This document shows, piece by piece, positions 27,724 through 35,826 of a stretch of DNA of 64,000 nt. Where the stretch lies: the NCBI GenBank assembly GCA_947496465.1, contig CANMCX010000002.1, forward strand, positions 682,001-746,000. Reading direction: 5' to 3'. Origin of the DNA: Marinifilum_A sediminis (GTDB lineage: Bacteria; Bacteroidota; Bacteroidia; Bacteroidales; Marinifilaceae). The notes under the pieces are model-generated. The model worked only from the letters and a program-made list of their open reading frames with translations. It was not told where the DNA came from and did no database searches. Each line of letters begins with the position of its first letter. Position 1 is the first letter of the stretch. The translations under genes were made by a program, and so were the position numbers.

Positions 27724-29016
27724 TTAATCTCTCTTCTCCTTTTTTAATTTTAACTCCAATCTTACTGCTTCAAGTCTCTTTCGAACAAATGGTTTTAAGC
27801 CTGGAATAAAAGCTCCTGGATCTAAAAAATCCCCCAAAGCCGTATTCAAATTATCATCAAATTCTGTATTTGTATACATCTTATGATTGTCGGCATAAAC
27901 ATGCTTTTTTATTCTTATCGAGAGTCTATCAATTTCATTATTGATATCCTTCTCAATATTCTTTCTAAGTAGTAATTCCTTGATATATCCGCTGTAAAAT
28001 TCCCGGTACTTTTTCACACCAAATAATGTTCTCAAGAGAGGAACATCATGATTTTTTTTGATATAAAACACACTCAAATTTTCCGCCTCGCTTAAAGTAA
28101 ATACAGAACTAAAAGCACAAAACGAATAGTTTGCATCGTATGGAATCCACTCAAACTTTTTCGTACTGGTATTTTTATAGAGATAATAATTGTGTCGATG
28201 CAAAAGATTATAGGAATCAACATTCATAAATAGAGATGTTATTGCAAAAATCTTTAAACAATCCTCTACATTAAAAACACTTTCAAGGTCTCCCTGATCA
28301 TTCGCTATTCTAATCAAATCAATCAATTCTGAGTATCCTTCTATAGATTTTGTTTTATTCTTGTAGTCGCTTTGGTACTCTAAAATATTTTCACCCATAT
28401 ATTTAAAGGTGGCCTTAGGTTCGCCCTTAAAAAACCAACCTTTTTTGTTTCCAAAATTGTGTTTCAAAAATCCTCTATTTATTTCTTCAACCAATACATA
28501 TAATCCCAACAATTCGTTGTTTAAATAGACATTTGCATAGGCACATCTTGGAGCGGCAATTTTTTCCGAACGCAAGAAATCCAAAAAAAGTTTTTCCCTC
28601 ATAAAGCTTGGATCTCTAAATGCATTGTTCAGGTTTATCGTTTTTAATCCATTTAGCTTTTGCTTTTTAACAAATTCTCCAAAATTAATTTTCAATGATT
28701 TTTTCTTCCCGGGATAAAAATCATAAGACGACTCCCCCTTTATTCTCACACCACATGAATAATAAATTTTTCCATTCACCTCAACATTTCCTTGAAGATA
28801 TTTTTTGACATTTAAGGAATCTCGCATTTCCTTGTGTTGAATCAAGCTATCCCATGCAGCGTTCTGCAGGAAATTAATTCGAATCTCATGTACTTTCTCC
28901 GTATCAAATATTTCACTACCAGGTATATTTTTCCCTTCATCTTTCGGCTGCTGTGAATATGTATTAGAAAGAAAAACACATAGTAAAACTGATATGAATA
29001 GAATTTTCCGCCTCAT
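27724..29016 (-). CDS. Secreted CotH-family kinase-like protein
   Basis: This 430-residue protein has a signal peptide (SNTYSQQ) and a CotH domain. Family features include an RINF start strand, GVRIKGESSYDFYPGKKKSLKI, NLNNAFRDPSFMREKL, a lysine/glutamate pair region GLYVLVEEIN and the IPYDANYSF metal-binding-type Asp. CotH of Bacillus phosphorylates spore-coat proteins; Bacteroidota do not sporulate, so here it should act on an envelope target. Lying inside a polysaccharide-type operon, it might modify the outer-membrane barrel or a glycan; this is inference. Confidence 0.82.
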   Translation of the reverse strand: MRRKILFISVLLCVFLSNTYSQQPKDEGKNIPGSEIFDTEKVHEIRINFLQNAAWDSLIQHKEMRDSLNVKKYLQGNVEVNGKIYYSCGVRIKGESSYDFYPGKKKSLKINFGEFVKKQKLNGLKTINLNNAFRDPSFMREKLFLDFLRSEKIAAPRCAYANVYLNNELLGLYVLVEEINRGFLKHNFGNKKGWFFKGEPKATFKYMGENILEYQSDYKNKTKSIEGYSELIDLIRIANDQGDLESVFNVEDCLKIFAITSLFMNVDSYNLLHRHNYYLYKNTSTKKFEWIPYDANYSFCAFSSVFTLSEAENLSVFYIKKNHDVPLLRTLFGVKKYREFYSGYIKELLLRKNIEKDINNEIDRLSIRIKKHVYADNHKMYTNTEFDDNLNTALGDFLDPGAFIPGLKPFVRKRLEAVRLELKLKKEKRD

Positions 29017-29018
29017 CC

Positions 29019-30317
29019 TTATAAATTGTATGATAGTTTAATTGACAAACTCAAGATATTCCTATTGTCATTAAGCCTATATTCCTCTTTTTCTATTCCT
29101 GCGCGCAACAAATAAGTAAATCGTTTATCTAAGAATTGATCCTGATAAGCCAACCTTAACTTGTAGCTATCGGATGTATAGGTTTCAAAATTTGAGGTAT
29201 TACCACGAAACTCATCCGGAGAAGTTCCCAATCCCACTTCCACTCCGATGTATTGCTTAGCATCACTCAAATATCTTCTTGTGGTAAACAGAAATGATTT
29301 TGATACTTTACTGTTTTTAGGGGTAAAATAGCCACGAAGAGAAAACCAATAATTTCGATAGTATTTTCCTATAGATCCTGTATAGATGTATACATTTTTA
29401 CTTCCGCTACTGCCATTAAATTTCATAAATCGAATTCCTGCTGAGGCTTCAAATTTCGAAGGCAATTTCTGATACCATTCCGCACCGGCTCTGTGTTCTG
29501 GAAATAAATTATCCGGCGAATAACCATAATTTAAATACATGTAACTCGTTCTGGTTACACGAGGATATGCATCCAATTCAAACTGTTTGGAAACCTCTTT
29601 CGACCATAAACTTTCACCACCTGAAACCAAATCTCCAACATTCACTTTTCCTATTAAACTGCCCCATGAATTCTTTCTGCTTACTTGCAATGATGTGACA
29701 TGCCATCTTCGAATATATGGCTCCTTGAAGTGTTCGAAATCATGTTTTAAAGCCAATGTATATCTTCGTGATCCAGATTTATACTTCTTGAATAATCTTA
29801 TTCCCTCACTACTTGCGGGGTTTATTTCTAACAATTCATTTATTGCTTGCAGCGATTTACTTTCCAAACCTTTATCCTGCAGCAATCCAATTTTCTTGAT
29901 AATAATTTTCTCCTCTCTAGGATAAAATGATAATCCATAATCGCAATAATACAATGCCTTGGAAAGCTCTCCCGACCATTTTTCACAATCTATACTAGCC
30001 AGAATAGCGTCTTTATTATCAAAATCCAGATCTAAAACCTTTTGCAATTCAAGTCTGGCTTCATCATATTTTTTATCCCAGGAAAACGTTCTTCCAATTA
30101 GAATTCGTGCAGGAGTAAAATTTGGCTTCTCTTTCAGTAAGGCGTAACAAATTGTTCTGGCATCTTCCCTTTGTCCATTAAACGCTAATTCTCTGGCTTT
30201 AGAAAACTCATTTTTGAAATTCTTAACACCAGGCATAGCATTTTCCTGAGCAAAAGAAACATCCATTTGCACTACGGAAAAAACAATTGTAAATATGAGA
30301 GTATAAATTTTTATCAT
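29019..30317 (-). CDS. TPR-containing YaiO-type outer-membrane beta-barrel protein
   Basis: This 432-residue exported protein has a signal peptide (VSFAQE). TPR-like helical repeats occupy about 35-170 (ARELAFNGQREDARTICYALL, TPARILIGRTFSWDKKYDEA, ALYYCDYGLSFYPRE). A C-terminal barrel of the YaiO type follows (about 185-432), with alternating hydrophobic strands and an aromatic end (LSYNL). TPR plus barrel is the layout of polysaccharide exporters such as PgaA, so it may be the outer-membrane exit of the system. It lies 2 bases from the CotH gene. Confidence 0.8.
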   Translation of the reverse strand: MIKIYTLIFTIVFSVVQMDVSFAQENAMPGVKNFKNEFSKARELAFNGQREDARTICYALLKEKPNFTPARILIGRTFSWDKKYDEARLELQKVLDLDFDNKDAILASIDCEKWSGELSKALYYCDYGLSFYPREEKIIIKKIGLLQDKGLESKSLQAINELLEINPASSEGIRLFKKYKSGSRRYTLALKHDFEHFKEPYIRRWHVTSLQVSRKNSWGSLIGKVNVGDLVSGGESLWSKEVSKQFELDAYPRVTRTSYMYLNYGYSPDNLFPEHRAGAEWYQKLPSKFEASAGIRFMKFNGSSGSKNVYIYTGSIGKYYRNYWFSLRGYFTPKNSKVSKSFLFTTRRYLSDAKQYIGVEVGLGTSPDEFRGNTSNFETYTSDSYKLRLAYQDQFLDKRFTYLLRAGIEKEEYRLNDNRNILSLSIKLSYNL

Positions 30318-30335
30318 ATAATCGAATTGACTTAT

Positions 30336-31508
30336 TTAATCTGCATAATTCATTTTATTTGCACTTCGCAACGAAATACTATCCATAACCGTCCCCATAA
30401 ATGGGCGATAGTATTTCCAAAAGAACATTTTTCTATCCTTTACTTGATTCGGACTATAGAAAGCCCCACTTAATTTTTCAATTCCGTCAAAATATGAAGA
30501 ATAAATCCCCATATTGTTATCAGAAAAATCACAGGCGAAATAAAGAAAATTATAATCTTTTTCGTGTTCTATAATTGCAGGGAAAGTACTTGGTATATTC
30601 AAAGAATCCAGCAAACTTTTTCCATTCTTATTCACATCTAAATTAAAATTGGCAAGAACATGATTTCGTGAATCCGTTGAGTTAATATCAAACCAAAAGG
30701 GATAATAAATTTCTGCAGGAACATTGTATTCCAATTGAGTGCTTAATTGGCTTTTTAAAATAGGAAAACGAGTATTTAAGTGCCTACCCTCTTCTAAAAT
30801 TACAATTCGTTCTCTGTTGTCAACCAATACAATTCCTCCTTTTTTAAAATCATACTCATCCTTATAATTCTTTTGATACAAATCCGGAACCCATTTCGGA
30901 ATTTCGGGATCCAATAGTGTATCAAGTGTATGGTAATATTTACCAAGCCATCCACTCCATTTGACACCAAACAATTGTTCTGTCTGTTTTCTTAATACTG
31001 ATGATGTTGGTGATGCAAAAAAATTGAATTCTGCAATTATCGTTTTTCCTTTCCGTTTTAATTCCCTCAATAAATTTAATTCTTCTGGCTGTAAACCACC
31101 GTAAAATAAAGAGATCGTATCTTTCCCATAGTCAGGATGGTCTTTCCAATTGGAATTGTAAATTCCGTAAGTATCCGCAAAAAAAACAACATCCAAAGAG
31201 TCTGCCATCTCAACAATGGCATCCTTGGAATACAATTTTAAATCTTTTATAAGGTAATCTCCCTCCTCACTTGGGTGAAAACCTAAAAAATCAACAGCAT
31301 AATTATACTCTTCACCATTCTTTTTTACCCATTTGTTCTGATTGGCAACCCAGAAAAAAGAAAGATGTTCAGAAAAGTTTTTATCCGGTGTTGTTTTATC
31401 AATCACCAAAAGATTTATCGGAATGTTTTTTTTAAGTTTCCAGCTAATCCATGATACTACAGGAATCAGTAAAAACAATAAAATTAACACTCGTAATAGC
31501 TTCCACAT
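30336..31508 (-). CDS. Uncharacterised membrane-anchored periplasmic protein
   Basis: This 390-residue protein opens with one hydrophobic helix (LLRVLILLFLLIPVVSWISW) that could be an uncleaved anchor. The rest looks like a soluble alpha/beta periplasmic domain (DVVFFADTYGIY, KRKGKTIIAEFNFFASPT, NFLYFACDF) that I cannot assign to a family. The middle resembles amidotransferase- or deacetylase-like folds only loosely, and I do not claim either. It is the first gene of the operon with the TPR-YaiO, CotH, HEAT and GT2 genes. Confidence 0.6.
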   Translation of the reverse strand: MWKLLRVLILLFLLIPVVSWISWKLKKNIPINLLVIDKTTPDKNFSEHLSFFWVANQNKWVKKNGEEYNYAVDFLGFHPSEEGDYLIKDLKLYSKDAIVEMADSLDVVFFADTYGIYNSNWKDHPDYGKDTISLFYGGLQPEELNLLRELKRKGKTIIAEFNFFASPTSSVLRKQTEQLFGVKWSGWLGKYYHTLDTLLDPEIPKWVPDLYQKNYKDEYDFKKGGIVLVDNRERIVILEEGRHLNTRFPILKSQLSTQLEYNVPAEIYYPFWFDINSTDSRNHVLANFNLDVNKNGKSLLDSLNIPSTFPAIIEHEKDYNFLYFACDFSDNNMGIYSSYFDGIEKLSGAFYSPNQVKDRKMFFWKYYRPFMGTVMDSISLRSANKMNYAD

Positions 31509-31537
31509 TCGCTTTTTTACTTTAAATTACTTATTAT

Positions 31538-31555
31538 TCACCTTTATAACGGTGA
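31538..31555 (-). promoter_or_regulatory. Small stem-loop in the leader of the GT2/CotH operon
   Basis: TCACC (31538-31542) pairs with GGTGA (31551-31555), about 30 bases before the first start codon. It is a short structure of uncertain meaning in the presumed 5'UTR. Confidence 0.3.
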
Positions 31556-31708
31556 TACCTATAAATAAGTTATATTTTTTTGATAAGTATTTTTAATTGC
31601 TCCATATAAAGCTATATTTCATATTTGACTGAAATGAGGTATTTTTTCAAAAATCCTCTTTTTTATTTGAAAACAACATTTTGATATATTAATTATATTT
31701 AATCATCC

Positions 31709-32158
31709 ATGAAGCATATTTCAATTCAAATTCTATTCGTAATATTTATCGCTTCTTTTTTATCGATAAATTGTAGTGCTCAAAACTCTAATAATGACAA
31801 AATCAATACAGAAATGAGTCGATCAAATAAACTTGCTGTGCTATGGACAAGTGCAGATAAAGATGTTGCTGAAAAAATGGTATATATGTATACCTATAAT
31901 GCAGCAAAACAAGAATGGTGGGATGAAGTCGTTTTTATAATTTGGGGACCATCCTCAAAACTTTTAAGCGAAGATGATGACCTGCAAGCATACTTAAAAA
32001 AAATGCAGGATGTTGGCATTAAATTGTATGCCTGTAAAGCTTGCGCCGACATGTATGGTGTTTCCGAAAAGTTAGAAAGCCTGGAAATTGAAGTAAAATA
32101 TATGGGACAAGATCTAACTGAATATTTAAAAACAGATTATAAAGTAATAACTTTTTAA
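31709..32158 (+). CDS. Exported DsrE-family protein
   Basis: This 149-residue protein has a signal peptide (SINCSAQN) and a DsrE/DsrF-like fold: LAVLWTSADKDVAEKMVYMYTYNA, then VVFIIWGPSSKLL and LYACKACADMYGV with the Cys pair at the usual position near the C-terminal helix. DsrE proteins move sulfur through a conserved Cys; exported versions in Bacteroidota have no known job. It is followed after 4 bases by a DUF2461 gene on the same strand. Confidence 0.78.
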   Translation: MKHISIQILFVIFIASFLSINCSAQNSNNDKINTEMSRSNKLAVLWTSADKDVAEKMVYMYTYNAAKQEWWDEVVFIIWGPSSKLLSEDDDLQAYLKKMQDVGIKLYACKACADMYGVSEKLESLEIEVKYMGQDLTEYLKTDYKVITF

Positions 32159-32162
32159 GAAT

Positions 32163-32825
32163 ATGCTGAATCATTCAATTTACGATTTTCTTCTTGAGCT
32201 GCGTGAAAACAACAACCGCGATTGGTTTCACGCTAACAAAAAGAAATACGAACAAGCGAAAAAAGACTTCCAATTATTTGTAGAGCTCTGCATTGAGCAG
32301 ATTAAGGATATCGATCCTGATGTATCAGGATTACAAGCCAAAGATTGCATGTTTCGTATTTTTCGTGACGTTCGCTTTTCAAACGACAAAAGACCTTACA
32401 AAACCAATTTCGGGGCTTTCCTGGCTAAAAATGGACGTAAAAGTAAATTTGGAGGCTATTACATTCACATTGAACCAGAACAATGTTTCTTAGGAGGTGG
32501 CTGTTACATGCCTGCCGCCAATGTATTAAAAGCCGTACGTACTGAGATTTATCATCACTCTGATGAGTTTCGTGAGCTAATTGAAAATAAAAATTTCAAA
32601 CAACATTTTCCGGAAATGTATGGCGATAAGCTAAAAACCGCTCCCCGGGGCTTTCCAAAAGATTTTAAAGATATTGATTTACTCAATTACAAACATTACG
32701 CTGTGGGCAAATCGGTTCGTGATGAGCTTGTACTATCGAATGAGTTCTCCAGTGAAATTGAAAATACATTTAAAGCTCTGTATCCATTAAATCGATTTCT
32801 TAATGAAATCGTATTGGATTTATAG
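32163..32825 (+). CDS. DUF2461 domain-containing protein
   Basis: This 220-residue cytoplasmic protein matches the DUF2461/TIGR02453 family from end to end: FLLELRENNNRDWFHANKKKYE at the start, MFRIFRDVRFSNDKRPYKTNFGA, YYIHIEPEQCFLGGGCYMP and ALYPLNRFL near the end. The family is widespread and uncharacterised. It starts 4 bases after the DsrE-like gene, so the two are probably co-transcribed. A long hairpin terminator follows. Confidence 0.9.
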   Translation: MLNHSIYDFLLELRENNNRDWFHANKKKYEQAKKDFQLFVELCIEQIKDIDPDVSGLQAKDCMFRIFRDVRFSNDKRPYKTNFGAFLAKNGRKSKFGGYYIHIEPEQCFLGGGCYMPAANVLKAVRTEIYHHSDEFRELIENKNFKQHFPEMYGDKLKTAPRGFPKDFKDIDLLNYKHYAVGKSVRDELVLSNEFSSEIENTFKALYPLNRFLNEIVLDL

Positions 32826-32853
32826 ACAATTGAGTTTACTTATTGATAACATT

Positions 32854-32899
32854 TTATTCAAAATACCGTTTTACGAATATAAAACGGTATTTTGAATAA
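32854..32899 (+). terminator. Long perfect stem-loop after the DUF2461 gene
   Basis: A 19-base arm (32854-32872) is perfectly complementary to 32881-32899 around an 8-base loop. The stem includes AATACCG/CGGTATT. Likely the terminator of the DsrE-DUF2461 transcript, although no long T run follows. Confidence 0.7.
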
Positions 32900-32998
32900 T
32901 AACTTCGAGGCTGCATTAACAAAGAATAACATCTTTTAAATAATTTGATTTGTTGATCAATGAAATGATTACTTATTTAGCCGTCGTAAAATTTAAGA

Positions 32999-33598
32999 AT
33001 GCATAAAAGTAAGTACATACAAAAAGTAGAAGATTACGTTATTGATTTACTGTGCGATTTGCCTGAAAGTTTGTGTTATCACAATCTTAAGCATACACAA
33101 GAAGTTGTTGAAGCAAGTAGAGTTTTGGCAAGCAGCAGTAAGTTATCTGATGTTGAAACTGAAATTGTTGTTATTTCTGCCTGGTTTCATGATGCAGGAC
33201 ACACCACCACTTATTTCGGACACGAAGAAGCTGGAGTAGAAATTGCAAAAAAATTCTTAAATGATATCAATTATCCTACACATAGAATTAAAGAAGTCCT
33301 AAACTGCATCTTAGCAACACACTACCCGCCTAAGCCAAAAAATGAAATACAAAAGGTACTTTGCGATGCAGACATGTTTCATCTAACATTAGATGATTAT
33401 GAATCAAGAAGTATGAAGTTAAAAGAAGAAATTGAATCGGTAACCGATAAAGAAATTCCCTTGCGTTACTGGTGTGATCAAAATATTGAGTTTTTAAATG
33501 ATCATTGTTATTTCACTTCTTATGGCAGGAAATTCCTGAACTTCCTGAAAGAAAAAAATTTAAATAAATTCTTTCATAATTATTGCAAAAACCAATAA
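32999..33598 (+). CDS. HD-domain metal-dependent phosphohydrolase
   Basis: This 199-residue protein has the HD-domain metal ligands in order: YHNLKHTQEV, AWFHDAGH (the HD pair), ATHYPP and LCDADMFHL. Such domains hydrolyse phosphomonoesters or phosphodiesters such as nucleotides or cyclic nucleotides. The arrangement resembles stand-alone predicted HD hydrolases of Bacteroidota. No partner domain is present and the gene stands alone. Confidence 0.85.
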   Translation: MHKSKYIQKVEDYVIDLLCDLPESLCYHNLKHTQEVVEASRVLASSSKLSDVETEIVVISAWFHDAGHTTTYFGHEEAGVEIAKKFLNDINYPTHRIKEVLNCILATHYPPKPKNEIQKVLCDADMFHLTLDDYESRSMKLKEEIESVTDKEIPLRYWCDQNIEFLNDHCYFTSYGRKFLNFLKEKNLNKFFHNYCKNQ

Positions 33599-33776
33599 GT
33601 TATCCATTAGAAAATCAAATAGCACACTCACAAACCACCTCTAATACACATTCATCCAATCACAAAGAAATATCACCACCAACAATTCACTAACTCTAAC
33701 AAACTTATCAATATAGAATCATTCTTAAATTTTGCTTTACTATTTTTATGATACTGTAAACCTATATTTAAGAGCT

Positions 33777-35750
33777 ATGAAACACCTTACTATCATTAAA
33801 TTATTAGTTTTATCCTTTGTATTTATTAGTAGCACATCCAATCTATATGCCATAAAAGATCCAATTAAATATGGTAAAGTGAGTATGGATGAGTTAAAAA
33901 TGACAACATATGAAAAAGATACTACTGCCACTGCCGTGTACTTGTGTGATTATGGAGTAAGTAAAATTCAATATGAACAAGCTGTAAAAGATTTCAAATA
34001 TACCTACACTAGAATATACAGAATAAAAATTTTAAAAGATGAAGGTTTGGATTACGCCAATCTGGAATTTGGATTTAATAAAAACAGATATGATGTTAGT
34101 ATGGTAAAAGGCTGTACTTACAATCTTGAAAATGGAAAAATATCCAAAACTAAAATTAATTCAAAAGATAGAATTCTAGAAAAAACATCAGATGACTATT
34201 TTACCTATAAACTTGCTTTAGCAAATGTAAAACCCGGATCAGTAATCGAATTTAAGTACCAATTGTCATCAAATATACCATGGAATCTGGATCCCTGGTA
34301 CTTCCAAAAAGACATTCCTGTTCTACACAGCGAATTTAGAGCCTATCTTCCTGAATATTTCGTCTATAAAAAAAATGGCAAAGGCTATTTGCCATTTAAG
34401 GTAAACGAACACACCTATTCAACTGGAAATATGGGAAGCAGAACCTACACAGTGGACAATTATAGATTTGTTGTCAGCGATGCACCTGCTTTTAAAAAAG
34501 AGCCATACACTACCACAAGTAAAAACTATAAATCGGCAATCGAATTTGAAATTGCTGGTACAAAAGATGGACATGGAGTGTATCATGATAAAACAGGAAA
34601 CTGGGATAAAATTAATACAAGTTTAATGGAACATTCCTATTTTGGTTCTCAACTAAAAGGTGGTGGATTTCTGAAAGAGGTAGTTGAAGAAATAAACTCG
34701 ACCCAAAGCAGTGATGAAGAGAAGATGTTAGCTGCCTTCAACTATATTAAAACAAATATGAAATGGAACGAATACTATGGAAAATTTGTTACTACATCAC
34801 TTAGAGCAGCTTTTAAAGAGAAAAAAGGGAATGTTGCTGATATCAACTTAATGCTTGTTGTCTTATTGAACAAACTAGGTTTAAATACCGATCCTGTAAT
34901 TTTAAGCACCAGAAATAATGGTTTACTTAGCCTGTTCTCTCCTAGTCAATCAAAATTCAATTATGTAATTGCCAGTTGCAAATTGAACGATAAAAGATTC
35001 TTTCTTGATGCAACTGAAAAAAATTGCCCTTGTGATTTATTGCCAGAACGTTGTATTAACGATAAGGGAAGAGTAATCTCAAGCTCAGGCTCCTATTTTG
35101 TAGATATTAAAACGAATAGCATTTCCAGAACAGCAACTATTGCAAAAATGAATCTATCAGAAGATGGAATTGTCTCTGGAAATTTAAGTCTATCCCTTAA
35201 TGGTTTTGCTGCTTTTGAATACAGAGAAGCCCTACAAGATCAGTCGGAAGATGAATTGCTGGAAACAATGGATGAAGCCTACAAAACACTTAATGTAGAG
35301 AGTGCTGAGTTCAAAAATTTAAAAGCCCCCGAAAAGAATTTAATAAGTAGTATGGATGTTGAATTAGTTGAAGAATTAGATATCACAAACAATTTAATTT
35401 ATTTCAATCCATTTATAGTTAGCAAAATTGAATCCAATCCATTTACATTGGAAGAGCGTAAATATCCGGTTGACTATACTTATCCTACCGATAAAACATA
35501 CCTACTTGAGCTGATCATACCTGAAGGTTACACTTTAGAAAGTAAACCTGCACCGACAAGAATAAATTTACCAGAAAAATCAGGACAATACCTTTATAAT
35601 GTTGCTGCAGCAGGAAATAAAATAATGATTACAAGTCGATTTAAAATAAATAAGAGACAATTCTTATTTGATGAATATGCTAGCCTTAAAGAATTCTACA
35701 ATTTAATAGTGGCAAAAAATGCAGAAATGATTGTTTTGAAGAAAATGTAA
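33777..35750 (+). CDS. DUF3857/transglutaminase-like protein lacking catalytic residues
   Basis: This 657-residue exported protein has a signal peptide (SNLYAIKD) and a DUF3857 N-terminal domain (about 55-230). A transglutaminase-like core (about 310-420) and a C-terminal DUF3858-like domain follow. Where active members have a GDCK motif, this one has GNVADIN (V353 in place of Cys), and the His position reads NYVIA. It is therefore probably an inactive, binding version. The frame is open upstream to 33732, but the ATG at 33777 begins the signal peptide. It forms a tandem with the catalytic paralogue 76 bases downstream. Confidence 0.85.
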   Translation: MKHLTIIKLLVLSFVFISSTSNLYAIKDPIKYGKVSMDELKMTTYEKDTTATAVYLCDYGVSKIQYEQAVKDFKYTYTRIYRIKILKDEGLDYANLEFGFNKNRYDVSMVKGCTYNLENGKISKTKINSKDRILEKTSDDYFTYKLALANVKPGSVIEFKYQLSSNIPWNLDPWYFQKDIPVLHSEFRAYLPEYFVYKKNGKGYLPFKVNEHTYSTGNMGSRTYTVDNYRFVVSDAPAFKKEPYTTTSKNYKSAIEFEIAGTKDGHGVYHDKTGNWDKINTSLMEHSYFGSQLKGGGFLKEVVEEINSTQSSDEEKMLAAFNYIKTNMKWNEYYGKFVTTSLRAAFKEKKGNVADINLMLVVLLNKLGLNTDPVILSTRNNGLLSLFSPSQSKFNYVIASCKLNDKRFFLDATEKNCPCDLLPERCINDKGRVISSSGSYFVDIKTNSISRTATIAKMNLSEDGIVSGNLSLSLNGFAAFEYREALQDQSEDELLETMDEAYKTLNVESAEFKNLKAPEKNLISSMDVELVEELDITNNLIYFNPFIVSKIESNPFTLEERKYPVDYTYPTDKTYLLELIIPEGYTLESKPAPTRINLPEKSGQYLYNVAAAGNKIMITSRFKINKRQFLFDEYASLKEFYNLIVAKNAEMIVLKKM

Positions 35751-35826
35751 TTGTCCAAAACAATGCTGATCCTACTTTGATCCACTATACATACAGTTAA
35801 AGGTATTATTCGTTAAATTAAACATT

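Noticed and set aside
27724..29016. Spore-coat function for the CotH-family gene
   Set aside because: All other evidence places the organism in Bacteroidota, which do not sporulate; only the kinase-family assignment is kept.
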